This document shows positions 17,706 through 26,108 of a stretch of DNA of 64,000 nt, one piece after another. Source of the stretch: a virus; IMG/VR virus record IMGVR_UViG_3300029889_000001, positions 1 through 64,000 of that record; one strand, written 5' to 3'. Numbering within the stretch: position 1 is the first letter of the stretch; every line of letters begins with the position of its first letter. The translations under genes and the position numbers were made by a program. The notes below the pieces were generated by a model that saw nothing but the letters and a program-made list of their open reading frames with translations, was not told the DNA's origin and ran no database searches.

Positions 17706-18233
17706 TTATGGGGTTGGAGTTGTGAACTGGACAGCGATGCTCTGCGTCAACTGCGCTGGAGGCGGAGGCGTCACCGCAAGCGTGGTCACTGTGAAAGCCT
17801 GAGAGAACGTGAAGACTGCCTGATCGGTATCCGTCACCGTGGCAGTCGCCGTGCCGGTCACTGCGCCCACGGATGGAGCTACGCCGGTCACGGTAGCGGT
17901 CAAGCCATCCGCGTTTAGAACTACCGTTGCCGAAGGATCGGCAAACACATACGAGACAGCAGAGAGTGTGCCGCCCGAAGGAGTAACGCCATCGGCCAAA
18001 AGCGGCAAGATGGACGCCTGAGAAGTTTGTCCTACGTTCAAAGTCAATGCATTGTTCGGCATGGAAGATTCTCCTGAGAATTGGACTGCGATGGAAGCGG
18101 TGAGGGGTTGAGGGTGTGGGCGCACTTCGCGCTCAATCTTTCTAATGATTTCGAGAATACGGGCAATCTCCTCAGAGTTCTCTTTGGACTCCCGCAACAG
18201 GCGTTTCAAAATCTCTTTTTCTTCGTGGCTCAT
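17706..18233 (-). CDS. Coiled-coil plus Ig-like (Big_2-type) protein, 175 aa
   Basis: Residues 1-40 are a charged coiled coil (EEKEILKRLLRESKENSEE). The rest is Thr/Ala/Val-rich with an Ig-like domain: SIAVQF, GGTLSAVSYVFADPSATVV, a VTGVAPSVGAVTGTATATV core and a repeat of SIAVQF near the end. Ig-like add-ons on phages often face outward on capsids or tails and bind cell-surface sugars; this role is inferred. It lies upstream of the terminase genes. Confidence 0.7.
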   Translation of the reverse strand: MSHEEKEILKRLLRESKENSEEIARILEIIRKIEREVRPHPQPLTASIAVQFSGESSMPNNALTLNVGQTSQASILPLLADGVTPSGGTLSAVSYVFADPSATVVLNADGLTATVTGVAPSVGAVTGTATATVTDTDQAVFTFSQAFTVTTLAVTPPPPAQLTQSIAVQFTTPTP

Positions 18234-18304
18234 GAGCGCCTCGATTCAAAGTCTACATCAGTTCTGTGAATCTGTGGTGAGCAAAAAGAAACAATATTTA
18301 TTCC

Positions 18305-19063
18305 TTACGCCCAGCCGCCGCCCATGTTCGGCAAACCTGGACCTGCGTCCTCATCAACAGGCGTGTAACCAAGGTCTATTGCCCCTCCTAAAGGCTTGTT
18401 GAGAACTACAGGGGCATTCGCTATTGCAGGGGATAGTCCAGGTAACGGGTTGGAGTTTGTTGCGTAGAGCGCGGGGTCAATAGGGTTAACGTCTTGGGAT
18501 GGAATAGTTTGAGGCTGCTGATATTGGGGAGGTTGGTAAAAATTCATGTTCTGTGCAGTGGATGCACCGTCGAGAGATCTTATATCAACCGCTCTCATAG
18601 CCTGTGGGTCTACCGTACCTCCAAGCGACTTGATTACATTCACGTACATCGGAATGTCTTCATTGCAGGCAATGATTATCTTGACGGCATCTGAGCGTTT
18701 CTTGAGAGCCTCTTCTAGCAGCTTTTCAGCGCGAGAATATGCCTGCCCAAACTCCTTTACCATAGGCTTCCTGCGCTTCTGGACGGCCTTGGGAGGGTCT
18801 GGAGGGGGAGGAATGTAGATAGGCGTAGGTTGAGGTACTGGAGCGGCTTGTGGGGCGATTTGAGCGGCTGCTGAAACTAATACTTCTTTCAATCCATCCG
18901 AGATTTGGGCAATGCCAACCTTTAGCTCTTGCTCTGTTATTTCTCTTGGCTTTGCCCATCGCTTTTTTGCCGCCATTACCGCTATCGCGCTGCGCTGCTC
19001 TTTCGTCAGCTTTGCGGCTCTAGCAACCCCGCCGTTTGACCCTCGTGCAGATGGTTCACTCAT
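18305..19063 (-). CDS. Hypothetical protein with basic N-terminal motif, 252 aa
   Basis: Residues 10-38 read A-R-A-A-K-L-T-K-E-Q-R-S-A-I and end KKRWAK, a short basic helical motif common in bacterial and phage DNA/RNA-associated proteins. Then follow a Pro-rich linker, a helical middle (RAEKLLEEALKKRSDAVKII) and a Pro/Gln/Asn-rich C-terminus. No enzymatic motif. The function is unknown. Confidence 0.65.
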   Translation of the reverse strand: MSEPSARGSNGGVARAAKLTKEQRSAIAVMAAKKRWAKPREITEQELKVGIAQISDGLKEVLVSAAAQIAPQAAPVPQPTPIYIPPPPDPPKAVQKRRKPMVKEFGQAYSRAEKLLEEALKKRSDAVKIIIACNEDIPMYVNVIKSLGGTVDPQAMRAVDIRSLDGASTAQNMNFYQPPQYQQPQTIPSQDVNPIDPALYATNSNPLPGLSPAIANAPVVLNKPLGGAIDLGYTPVDEDAGPGLPNMGGGWA

Positions 19064-19090
19064 ACTTCCGTTCCCTCTCCCGATGAATCA

Positions 19091-19267
19091 CTACTTTGCG
19101 GTTCCATCAAGTATTGCGTAGAACTGAATGACTTCACGAAGTGTAGGAATACCCAAAACTACCGCTTCAATTCCCGCCTCTTTGAGTTTTTCCGCAACAC
19201 CGTCAGGACCAACTACGTCTTGGTCAACCAAAACCAAATACTTCACGCCTACATTCAACGCTTCCAT
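19091..19267 (-). CDS. Hypothetical protein, 58 aa
   Basis: ATG at 19267 with GGGAGGGAAC upstream, stop at 19091-19093. A small alpha/beta protein with VKYLVLVDQDVVGPDGVAE and IEAVVLGIPTLREVI, a possible swapped-strand fold. No family was recognised. Confidence 0.6.
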   Translation of the reverse strand: MEALNVGVKYLVLVDQDVVGPDGVAEKLKEAGIEAVVLGIPTLREVIQFYAILDGTAK

Positions 19268-19391
19268 TGTTCCCTCCCGATGAATCTTTATCCTGCCGCT
19301 TGCCCGATTGCGCCAGCGAGTCGCCGAAGGCTTGCAAACTGGGAGTCGAGCTTACACCTTAACGGAGCGGCAGAGTTTCTAGCTACCTGCG

Positions 19392-19856
19392 CTAGAATGC
19401 TTCGTCTAGGCTTACCGCTCCGCCAGCAGCAGTCATCTCAAGGCTTGGAACACCTGTGCGCTTGGTGTACTTTCTCTTGAGTCTTTGCGGCATCCTGTTT
19501 TCCTCTTCTTCGCTTACGGGTGGCAGCGGTGCAGGCTCATGGAGGCGCTCACGAACAGCCTCAAGGTCCAATTCCTGCTCGATTGTGATGCTTTCTTGGA
19601 TTTCCAGCGGCGTTACGATGGTCGTCTCAGTCGAGACTGGCGGCAACTCTTTCGGCTTAATATCGACCGTGAATTCGGCAGGAAGAGCATCCATTCCGTA
19701 CAGTTTCAGGCTGATTTTTATCTCGCCTGAGTATCCTTGACCATACGAATCAGCCTCTCGCAAATCGCATGAAGTCTGTAGTTTGCGCTTGATTTGCGCT
19801 AAAATGTCTTCGATCACTTCGCTGCCGCTCAAACCCTCAATCATTACATCTGCCAT
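19392..19856 (-). CDS. Hypothetical protein, 154 aa
   Basis: N-terminal alpha/beta part with a short VIEDILAQIKRKL helix, a Glu/Pro-rich middle and a basic RLKRKYTKR segment near residue 128. No family recognised. It is directly coupled to the XRE regulator gene (shared base at 19856). Confidence 0.65.
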   Translation of the reverse strand: MADVMIEGLSGSEVIEDILAQIKRKLQTSCDLREADSYGQGYSGEIKISLKLYGMDALPAEFTVDIKPKELPPVSTETTIVTPLEIQESITIEQELDLEAVRERLHEPAPLPPVSEEEENRMPQRLKRKYTKRTGVPSLEMTAAGGAVSLDEAF

Positions 19857-20140
19857 TAGAACTCTCCTTCGTCATGGTGATTTTTCTTCGTTTTACGTTT
19901 GCCGGTTTTCTTTCCTTCGCGCTCGTACCGTGCTTGCAAAGCCGCAAAAGCATCCAAAACCCTCTGATGCGGTGAGCACTCCTGCGCCGCCTCGATGTTC
20001 TGAATTGTTCGTCTGGAGATTTCTATTACCTCACTTAACCTCTTTTGACTCAACAGATTATCTGTCCGAAAGCGTCTCCACTCCGCCGCTCTCTGCTTCA
20101 TTTCGATTGTAGGCGTAGGGTCTTTTTTATGCCGTCCCAT
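19856..20140 (-). CDS. XRE/Cro-type helix-turn-helix regulator, 94 aa
   Basis: Residues about 20-55 hold WRRFRTDNLLSQKRLSEVI and S-R-R-T-I-Q-N-I-E, the Cro/C1-type HTH with its typical Q-x-x-L-A/S core. A Lys/Arg-rich C-terminal tail follows. A single HTH domain of this size would repress or tune phage promoters. No repressor-integrase pair was seen with it, so lysogeny cannot be claimed from this gene. Confidence 0.75.
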   Translation of the reverse strand: MGRHKKDPTPTIEMKQRAAEWRRFRTDNLLSQKRLSEVIEISRRTIQNIEAAQECSPHQRVLDAFAALQARYEREGKKTGKRKTKKNHHDEGEF

Positions 20141-20157
20141 GCTTGCATCCTTTCTCT

Positions 20158-20376
20158 TTAGTATGCGCTTTTCGATGCTTTGTCAAGTTCTTTCTCATGC
20201 GCCCTGTGTTCTCTTCCCAGTTTCCGTCTCGACTCCAAACAGTCTATGCAAAGCGTTTTATCTTCAAACGGGGGCCGATTACCGCAGTCTTGGCATAGGT
20301 TTATGCTCTTTAGCCTTATTTTCCTGCGGCGTAGACAGTCGGCTACGGTCGCTCGGCGTTCATCTGGAGTCTTCAT
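20158..20376 (-). CDS. Small zinc-ribbon-like protein, 72 aa
   Basis: Cysteine pairs C-x-x-C at NLCQDCG and TLCIDCLES, flanked by Arg/Lys-rich helices, suggest a treble-clef or zinc ribbon, possibly nucleic-acid binding. It overlaps the next gene by ATGA. Confidence 0.65.
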   Translation of the reverse strand: MKTPDERRATVADCLRRRKIRLKSINLCQDCGNRPPFEDKTLCIDCLESRRKLGREHRAHEKELDKASKSAY

Positions 20377-20705
20377 TTTTTACTGGATTCCTTACCGCGC
20401 CGGTAGGCTTCGATTGTACGTCTCTTTGTATCTGGGGTAGGGCTTGCATCCCACAAATCTTGGATCGCCTCTGGCACTTCCGGCTCCGGCGCAAGAAACA
20501 TGCGGCGCACATCTTGAATGGCCGCCTTATACGCTTCCGGTTTGGCTTGCTTGTGGGAAACGGTTTCTTTGAGTTTTTGAAGTTCTTCATCCATCCAGCG
20601 AAGAGCCGCTTCGACGCCTATATTTACGGTCTGAGCATCGTATCCGTGAGTCGCCTCACGAACCGCATTCGACATTCCTTCAGGTACTTCGATTTTTTTG
20701 CTCAT
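20373..20705 (-). CDS. Hypothetical protein, 110 aa
   Basis: An alpha-helical protein (VEAALRWMDEELQKLKETV) with a basic tail ending SSKK. It overlaps both neighbours by 4 nt. No family recognised. Confidence 0.65.
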   Translation of the reverse strand: MSKKIEVPEGMSNAVREATHGYDAQTVNIGVEAALRWMDEELQKLKETVSHKQAKPEAYKAAIQDVRRMFLAPEPEVPEAIQDLWDASPTPDTKRRTIEAYRRGKESSKK

Positions 20706-21127
20706 CTCGTTATCCCCCTCCTAGCGCGTACCAGAGCCTCAGCAATAGCGTCAAGAGATACCTCATAGAGACTATTAGCAAGCTCTTCTTCAATAATTTC
20801 GGCGATTTCGGTGGTGTACCACCTGCTATTCCGGGCGTGTATAAGTTCATGGACAAGTATAACTTCGTAATCTGCGTTAAAATGCCGAAGTCCTGCCATT
20901 GTTCGGTGTTCTGGATGTCTGATGCCGATAGAATATAGCTGCGCTAAAGATAAATCGTCAAAATATCCTAGTTTCTCGTGACGCTCATCCCTGTTAAGCC
21001 AACGGATTTCAATATCAACATCATCTAAGCGCAACTCTCTCTGCCAGTGCTTGAGATCGGCCTGTAGTTGCTCCATGATCTGCTCTGGAGTCTTTGGTTG
21101 AATGGTTTCCTTTGGTTTACTCTTCAC
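20702..21127 (-). CDS. Small zincin-like metalloprotease candidate, 141 aa
   Basis: GTG start in a GTGA overlap. It has HELIH (residues 93-97) in VILVHELIHARN, the zinc-binding helix of zincins, followed by a Glu-rich helix (IEEELANSLYE) that could provide the third ligand. The size and layout recall SprT-like or phage WLM-like peptidases, but only the HExxH motif is certain. Target and role unknown. Confidence 0.6.
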   Translation of the reverse strand: MKSKPKETIQPKTPEQIMEQLQADLKHWQRELRLDDVDIEIRWLNRDERHEKLGYFDDLSLAQLYSIGIRHPEHRTMAGLRHFNADYEVILVHELIHARNSRWYTTEIAEIIEEELANSLYEVSLDAIAEALVRARRGITR

Positions 21128-21444
21128 ATTTTCTCCTGTCCCGCTGCTTTTTCTGCCTCAATCTCCAACCTCTGCATCGCTTCCCACTCCTTTTCCGCTT
21201 CCTGAGCCTTCTGGTTAAATTCCTCTGCGCTCAGAGCGCCAGGAAAGTTTGGATCGAAATGATTCCATAGCGGCCATCCGCCGTTACCGTGAGATAGAAA
21301 CGGATTGCACTGGCAGTTCTCGCTCAACTCATGGGAATCGGTCATCATCCACTCGCCTTTGCTCAGGACTACAGGCATTACGTGGTAGGCGATGAACCTT
21401 CCGTCTTCGTCACGAACGTCGATCACGCCCCATTTTTCAGTCAT
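21124..21444 (-). CDS. Hypothetical protein, 106 aa
   Basis: Beta-rich N-terminus (WGVIDVRDEDGRFIAYHV) and a helical C-terminus with AEKEWEAMQRLEIEAEKA. It contains a CQC pair. Coupled to both neighbours by overlaps. No family recognised. Confidence 0.6.
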   Translation of the reverse strand: MTEKWGVIDVRDEDGRFIAYHVMPVVLSKGEWMMTDSHELSENCQCNPFLSHGNGGWPLWNHFDPNFPGALSAEEFNQKAQEAEKEWEAMQRLEIEAEKAAGQEKM

Positions 21445-21673
21445 TATCCTTAGCCTTAAGCAAACCGTATGCTCCAGCTTGCAGCCAGAACTTGAACGCC
21501 TCTACCAACCACAGAGAATCCCTCAATTCAAGATCGTTGTCGAGAGAGCCATGCGTTGCATCCTCTACTCCCTCCTTAAGCCGATAGATGACCAGCACTT
21601 GATCTATATCATCGGCTTTTGAGGCTAGAGTTGCGGCGAGGTCTACGATCTTTTCGATCTTCTCACTTTGCAT
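21437..21673 (-). CDS. Hypothetical protein, 78 aa
   Basis: A helical acidic small protein (EKIVDLAATLASKADDIDQV). It overlaps the next gene by 8 nt and the previous one by 11 nt. No family recognised. Confidence 0.6.
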   Translation of the reverse strand: MQSEKIEKIVDLAATLASKADDIDQVLVIYRLKEGVEDATHGSLDNDLELRDSLWLVEAFKFWLQAGAYGLLKAKDND

Positions 21674-22280
21674 TTTCCGCTTCTTTCGCTAAATCCGCCT
21701 TCAACTCGGCCCACAAAGGCTCCATGTTTATCCTCTGCTTGCCGGGATACCAGCACGATGGTCCCTGCGCCTTGAGGACGGCGTTAAGAGCGTCTACAGC
21801 GGCTCCTACTTCGTCTGAAAGTTCTCCTTCATCGGCAAGATCATCTGACCATGTTTCGCAATCAATAGGATGCAGGTAACGAGGTTCGCAGAGGACTAGA
21901 CGTGATTCAGGTTCATAGCCGTTCTTTTGTGCATCCTCCCAAACGTCGAAGAGATGTTCAAGAACGTCCTCACGATCCCAAAAGTAATTGTCGCTCTTGT
22001 AGTCACAGACTGGCGTTACTTCGTCCCAATCGGCCACAGGGAGCGCGTAATACTTATCGCAGTCTATTTTCGCTTGGCAGGAATTGCAACGCACACGACC
22101 ATGCTCAAATATGTTCCCGCACTCGCATTTTTGGTGCGTACAGCCTGACCACCTAGCGCCATGCTCGCTGCTTGCGTGGTTTCCAGGATAGAAGTGTCCC
22201 AAGCGCGATAACCACCCCGGCATATCTACACGAGTAGCCGCTTCAGGGCTGTCATACATCACTATCTTTTCGTCTGTCAT
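21663..22280 (-). CDS. Zinc-finger hypothetical protein, 205 aa
   Basis: Cysteines and histidine in CTHQKCECGNIFEHG and RCNSCQAKIDC form a zinc-ribbon-like cluster at residues 47-70. The rest is acidic alpha/beta with a Tyr/Trp-rich middle. No enzymatic motif was recognised. It overlaps the next gene start by 29 nt. Confidence 0.65.
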   Translation of the reverse strand: MTDEKIVMYDSPEAATRVDMPGWLSRLGHFYPGNHASSEHGARWSGCTHQKCECGNIFEHGRVRCNSCQAKIDCDKYYALPVADWDEVTPVCDYKSDNYFWDREDVLEHLFDVWEDAQKNGYEPESRLVLCEPRYLHPIDCETWSDDLADEGELSDEVGAAVDALNAVLKAQGPSCWYPGKQRINMEPLWAELKADLAKEAENAK

Positions 22281-22509
22281 CTGGTCCTCTCCCTTTCTTG
22301 AGATTCTCCACAGTCTTTTCTACGGCCTCATTTACCGCGTCATAGCAATTGCCGCATACGTTTTCTTGATAATACCCATCATCTTCCATATAGGTAAATG
22401 ACAAAGTTGCAGATTTTGGAATCCATCCTGCGCGACGACTACGCTCCATCGGAACCTCAAACGTTTCCCCGCAGATACCGCACTTCTCTCTTGTGAATGG
22501 ATCGCTCAT
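22252..22509 (-). CDS. Small zinc-binding protein, 85 aa
   Basis: ATG at 22509 is chosen because GGAGG lies 5 nt upstream and it forms an ATGA overlap with the 58-aa gene; a longer frame to 22560 is less likely. Cysteines at EKCGICGETF and NVCGNCYDAV form two C-x-x-C knuckles. Function unknown. Confidence 0.6.
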   Translation of the reverse strand: MSDPFTREKCGICGETFEVPMERSRRAGWIPKSATLSFTYMEDDGYYQENVCGNCYDAVNEAVEKTVENLKKGRGPDDRRKDSDV

Positions 22510-22682
22510 TTTTCCTCCACTACTGCTTTGTATTCCGTTATCCTGTACATCCATCGCCAACCTTTGTAGGTTTCAAGACGCTTTTCACCTGATTCCTTGC
22601 GCTTGTAGACTTGGTAAGGACTACTCACTCGCCACGTCTTCCCGCCGTCAAGAGACTCCTCTAGTATCCAAATAGGAGGCAT
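22506..22682 (-). CDS. Small basic protein, 58 aa
   Basis: ATG at 22682 overlaps the upstream stop (TGATG), and the stop overlaps the next start (ATGA). It reads WILEESLDGGKTWRVSS then a Lys/Arg-rich strand pattern and WRWMYRI. The layout resembles a small beta-barrel, but no family was recognised. Confidence 0.6.
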   Translation of the reverse strand: MPPIWILEESLDGGKTWRVSSPYQVYKRKESGEKRLETYKGWRWMYRITEYKAVVEEK

Positions 22683-23068
22683 CATATACCATCAAAGATT
22701 GAAGGAAGTGGCTTGCCATCCTTCATACGCTTATACCACTCCGTCTTTTGCACTTGAAGGAACTCTTTGAACGTGCAGTCCCATGCATCGGCAAAGGCTC
22801 TATAGTCAATCATTCTCTGCTGGCTCCGCGTTATCTTCGGCGGCTTAGGACTCTCTAAACGCATAGCTTGCTTTCCTATTATCGTGACGGTAAACAGAGG
22901 ATCGCCGCCTGTTATCTCACTGGTTTTGTGCTCTGTCATGTAGCCCATCTCTACTAATGGACGACATTCCTCAGCGCCGCCAACGTAGTGATTGCGATAC
23001 TGCTCACCAAGGCCATATTTATCCACGCCTAGCGAGTGCTGGAGGATACTTAGTTGCTCTGGAGTCAT
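22682..23068 (-). CDS. Hypothetical protein, 128 aa
   Basis: N-terminus reads LSILQHSLGVDKYGLGEQYR, followed by a winged-helix-like stretch (LVEMGYMTEH, TVTIIGKQAMR). That pattern is common in small phage proteins with an HTH-like fold. A Lys/Trp-rich C-terminus follows. The name is unsupported beyond a possible HTH. Confidence 0.6.
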   Translation of the reverse strand: MTPEQLSILQHSLGVDKYGLGEQYRNHYVGGAEECRPLVEMGYMTEHKTSEITGGDPLFTVTIIGKQAMRLESPKPPKITRSQQRMIDYRAFADAWDCTFKEFLQVQKTEWYKRMKDGKPLPSIFDGI

Positions 23069-23178
23069 TAGAACGGCACCTCAAGCACCTTTTCCGGCAT
23101 CGGATTCCCGCAGTATACGCAATAAAATCCTTTGCGAACAGGATCATACTCGTACTTATGCAAACAAATCTTTTCCAT
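23068..23178 (-). CDS. Tiny zinc-knuckle protein, 36 aa
   Basis: ATG at 23178 follows GAGAGGGAG; its stop TAATG overlaps the next start. Residues C5, H7, C20, C23 (ICLHKY and YCVYCGNP) give a minimal zinc knuckle. No function assigned. Confidence 0.55.
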   Translation of the reverse strand: MEKICLHKYEYDPVRKGFYCVYCGNPMPEKVLEVPF

Positions 23179-23382
23179 TTACTCCCTCTCTTTCCAATTC
23201 CCAACTATCGTCTCCGCACTCAGAGGTTTGCTTGTTACACTTATTGAAGATTTATGGACTCGGCATCCTAGACTACGGAATATAACCATCTGGCCCTCAA
23301 GTAAGACAGGTTTTCCGTTGCCTGTGCAGCAGCATATAGGCTCTCGCGTCCACACGTAATCTTTCAGTTCGTCCGCGTCCAT
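23179..23382 (-). CDS. Hypothetical protein, 67 aa
   Basis: A small beta-rich protein with a CCC run (PICCCTGNGKP) and another Cys later. It directly abuts the 36-aa gene. No family recognised. Confidence 0.55.
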   Translation of the reverse strand: MDADELKDYVWTREPICCCTGNGKPVLLEGQMVIFRSLGCRVHKSSISVTSKPLSAETIVGNWKERE

Positions 23383-23385
23383 TGG

Positions 23386-23814
23386 TTAATCCTTTTTTTG
23401 TCCGCTATGCTCGTACATCCATACGATGTGAGGATACCGATCTTCTTTGATGTTGATGTGTGGGCAGACGAAATGCTTGTGAATGTTCCTGTTGACTACT
23501 GTCGTCTTATACTTCACTGGGTACCGTTCAAGGAACCATTTCGGAGCATATTCCTGTTTCACAAAATCCCATGGCGTTGCAGGAAAGTCAATCGACTCAG
23601 GCTCAATTCTGTCTATCTTATGGCCGTCAAGAATCCACGTATTCACCGTCATCGCAACTTCATCGACAGAGTACGATAGCTCTTGGATGCGTAACTTTGC
23701 GTTCTCTCCTATCGGCGGGTAATTCTGCTTGATTGTGGTCCAAAAAGCAAGTTGTAGCTGCTCAAGAATAGCTTTGTTTGGGTTAAACGCATCGTTGGTT
23801 ACAGGGTACGCCAT
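23386..23814 (-). CDS. Hypothetical protein, 142 aa
   Basis: An alpha/beta protein with KLRIQELSYSVDEVAMTVNT, a His/Cys-containing C-terminal segment (HKHFVCPHINI) and an acidic start. It may be a small metal-binding virion or regulatory protein; not recognised. Confidence 0.6.
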   Translation of the reverse strand: MAYPVTNDAFNPNKAILEQLQLAFWTTIKQNYPPIGENAKLRIQELSYSVDEVAMTVNTWILDGHKIDRIEPESIDFPATPWDFVKQEYAPKWFLERYPVKYKTTVVNRNIHKHFVCPHINIKEDRYPHIVWMYEHSGQKKD

Positions 23815-23822
23815 TCTGCCTC

Positions 23823-24665
23823 CTACAGCAAATCCTTCATCACCTTTTTCGGAAGATCGTCAATCTCAATCTGTGGAACGTCTGGAGCAAACACAAGACG
23901 CTTCACATATGTTCCTTTGACGTAGGCGTTCCACGACATGACTGTGTAATAGTAAGTCGCAGAGTTGGTCAATCGTGTCGATACTTCCTTTTGTGCAGCA
24001 ATAAGCCTATTGCGAAGAATATAGACTGGATTATCCTCTGTCAACTCTAGTCCAGATTGAAACCGATTGAAAAACTCATCCGCTTTCTTTTCGTCTACAA
24101 GAGAGAAAAGATAATGCAATCCAATCGCCATACCTGCGCTAATCAATAAGCCGCCAGGACGATTCTTAAGTAAACCGTAGAACTTGACCGAACTCCTGAT
24201 TTTAGGATTCTTATCAAGAGTTGCCTGCAAGAGTTGTTTCGTGCATACCTGTCCTCTTCTCAAGTCCTTATGCTCGATCTCGCCCCTAACATAGAGCCAG
24301 AGGAATCGCAATCCTGCCGAAAGAAGATTAGGGTTGGCTTCTCCCCTGATGTGCAGTACATCGGCCATTGAGCGGGTGTTACAATCATCAATGGTGTCGA
24401 AATACTCGTCAGGTACACCCCATGTGATCGTTGTCTCAAATGACTTATTAGAGCGGACACATGCGGTCAAACGGTGTTGACCATCCAAAAGCTGTCCACT
24501 CTTCCCGAACACTAACCCTTTTCCGTTGTCCACCCATTTCCCGTCCCGCATCATTTGGCTGTATTTAAGCACAGCATTTTCAGAAATTGGACGATTCTTA
24601 CTGCGCTTGGTGTCTAGCCATAGACGCGCTTCTTCTGGTGTTACTGTCGTGTGTTTGGTGTACAT
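23823..24665 (-). CDS. ParB-like DGQHRL-family phage protein, 280 aa
   Basis: The N-terminal 120 residues carry TPEEARLWLDTK, the NRPISENAVLKYSQMMRDGKW stretch and GQLLDGQHRLTAC, a ParB-N/sulfiredoxin-like fold (G-x-x-x-D-G-x-H-R) frequent in phages and integrated elements. The C-terminal half is helical. ParB-type folds here may bind or hydrolyse nucleotides or DNA. The real role is unknown. ATG at 24665 follows GGGAGAGGG. Confidence 0.75.
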   Translation of the reverse strand: MYTKHTTVTPEEARLWLDTKRSKNRPISENAVLKYSQMMRDGKWVDNGKGLVFGKSGQLLDGQHRLTACVRSNKSFETTITWGVPDEYFDTIDDCNTRSMADVLHIRGEANPNLLSAGLRFLWLYVRGEIEHKDLRRGQVCTKQLLQATLDKNPKIRSSVKFYGLLKNRPGGLLISAGMAIGLHYLFSLVDEKKADEFFNRFQSGLELTEDNPVYILRNRLIAAQKEVSTRLTNSATYYYTVMSWNAYVKGTYVKRLVFAPDVPQIEIDDLPKKVMKDLL

Positions 24666-24684
24666 ATTTCCCTCTCCCTGTGTT

Positions 24685-25245
24685 TCAGTTTCCTATCCTT
24701 CCCGGTGGATAGGTTTTTGCCAAGTATTGATTGAATCGTTTCCTTGACATTTTGACTGCTTTTGCGTATTCTTCTTGTTGATCCTGTGTGACCATAATTT
24801 TTCCATCGTTACCGCGAGGCACATGTTGCATATAGAATTTTGTTCCTCCCTCGTGCGCGTTTCTAACTCCAGGTTGATGAACATAAACCTTGTAACTCTT
24901 GTCGCTAGGCTCAATCTCCACGGTAGAACTGTAATCCGCATCCTCTGGCGCTTCAGCGGACTCATGGACGAGTCGAAGCATGTCTTCCCAATGCAGCGAC
25001 CCGCAATAAGAGCAAACGCGATCCCCGTTTGATTTGAATTTATTCCAGTGATCTGGTCCGGGAAAGGAAGCACCGACAAAACTCTCATCACGGCGACGGC
25101 AGTAGAATGGCTCAGGAAGCGTGTCTACGAGCGTATGGAAGGCTGGCTGTTCTTCTATGATGCCATCGCATCCTTCGGTCCTACAGGGCGCTCCTAGCAC
25201 GTCCTCTGAACGACTGGTGAGGCATTTCTTACAGTGTAGGTACAT
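24685..25245 (-). CDS. Zinc-ribbon protein, 186 aa
   Basis: Cysteines at LHCKKC, APCRTEGC and VCSYCGSLHWED (residues about 5, 8, 20, 25, 78, 81) form at least two zinc ribbons. The C-terminal part is basic with KMSRKRFNQYLAK. This layout suggests a small DNA or RNA binding regulator. It overlaps the next gene by 17 nt. Confidence 0.65.
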   Translation of the reverse strand: MYLHCKKCLTSRSEDVLGAPCRTEGCDGIIEEQPAFHTLVDTLPEPFYCRRRDESFVGASFPGPDHWNKFKSNGDRVCSYCGSLHWEDMLRLVHESAEAPEDADYSSTVEIEPSDKSYKVYVHQPGVRNAHEGGTKFYMQHVPRGNDGKIMVTQDQQEEYAKAVKMSRKRFNQYLAKTYPPGRIGN

Positions 25246-25426
25246 TGTTTGACTCCTTGAACTTTCTTCCTGCGGCCTCTACCAGTTCATCCACTTGCCG
25301 CTCTCGTTCTATGCGCTCTTCTTCTGTTTCAGGGTGCAAACCTAAACGTGTCGGGATATTAAGACGAGCTTCAATGGCCTCCAAGCGCCTGATTACCATC
25401 ATTTGAAAATCTTCTGTTCCGTACAT
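25229..25426 (-). CDS. Hypothetical protein, 65 aa
   Basis: The ATG at 25426 shares a TGATG junction with the methyltransferase stop, with GGGAGG 5 nt upstream; the 4-codon-longer start is ruled out by spacing. A helical protein with an RLEAIEARL core. No function assigned. Confidence 0.6.
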   Translation of the reverse strand: MYGTEDFQMMVIRRLEAIEARLNIPTRLGLHPETEEERIERERQVDELVEAAGRKFKESNNVPTL

Positions 25427-26070
25427 CACGCCTCCCAATCAAAGCATTCCTGTTGCAACCTGTGAACCGCATCGGCGCAATACTTCTCTTCGCGCTCCAC
25501 GCAAATACAACTAAGTCCTACAGCCTTGCAGCACACCGCTGTAGTACCAACTCCAGCGTAAGGATCAAGAACGCTCCTAACGTCACTGGGAACTTGCGTG
25601 AGACACCATGAAAACAAATTTCGCGGCTTCTGAGTCGGATGCATTCGATACTCTGGATTCTCTTTCAGCATTCCGTTCCACATGTAGTGGAAAATCCTCA
25701 CCGCTTTGTCCAGATTCGTCCATGCCAACTCACAGTCTGCAAAATCATTTGCCCCGTTCACCTTATCCCAAACCAGCCAGCACTTTGAAGGCGGAAGGAC
25801 AAAATAGTTACCGCCAAAGATGATTTGGTACTTCGTCAAGTCCCTCAAGCGAATCAGATCAAAGTCCGATGGTGGTTCATCATCCCAATCACTCGTTCCG
25901 TAATCCTTGGCGACCGCTAGTTTTGTTCGGCTCTTGTTCTTTCCCTTCGCCTCTCCGATCCCGTACGGGCAATCGGTTAAAAGCAAATCCGCTTTCAGTA
26001 GTTCAATTGGAACATCTCTCCAATCCGCGTGATATATTAAAATTCCCTTTTCGCTGTAGTATGGCTTCAC
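25426..26070 (-). CDS. N6-adenine DNA methyltransferase (Dam-like), 214 aa
   Basis: Catalytic motif IV reads TDCPYG (residues 32-37) and SAM-binding motif I reads DPYAGVGTT (169-177). The order (IV before I) marks the beta-type arrangement of single-chain phage N6/N4 adenine methyltransferases. GTG start at 26070. It may protect the phage genome from host restriction or regulate packaging. A second, unrelated adenine methyltransferase lies at 42760-43506. No cognate nuclease was seen beside it. Confidence 0.85.
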   Translation of the reverse strand: MKPYYSEKGILIYHADWRDVPIELLKADLLLTDCPYGIGEAKGKNKSRTKLAVAKDYGTSDWDDEPPSDFDLIRLRDLTKYQIIFGGNYFVLPPSKCWLVWDKVNGANDFADCELAWTNLDKAVRIFHYMWNGMLKENPEYRMHPTQKPRNLFSWCLTQVPSDVRSVLDPYAGVGTTAVCCKAVGLSCICVEREEKYCADAVHRLQQECFDWEA

Positions 26071-26108
26071 ACAGAGACTCTCTCATACGGCGCAGGAATA
26101 TGTCAAGT

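Noticed and set aside
19291-19391. Minus-strand protein-like text (DSQFASLRRLAGAIGQ)
   Set aside because: Open frame without a plausible start codon or SD in the 124-nt gap; not called as a gene.
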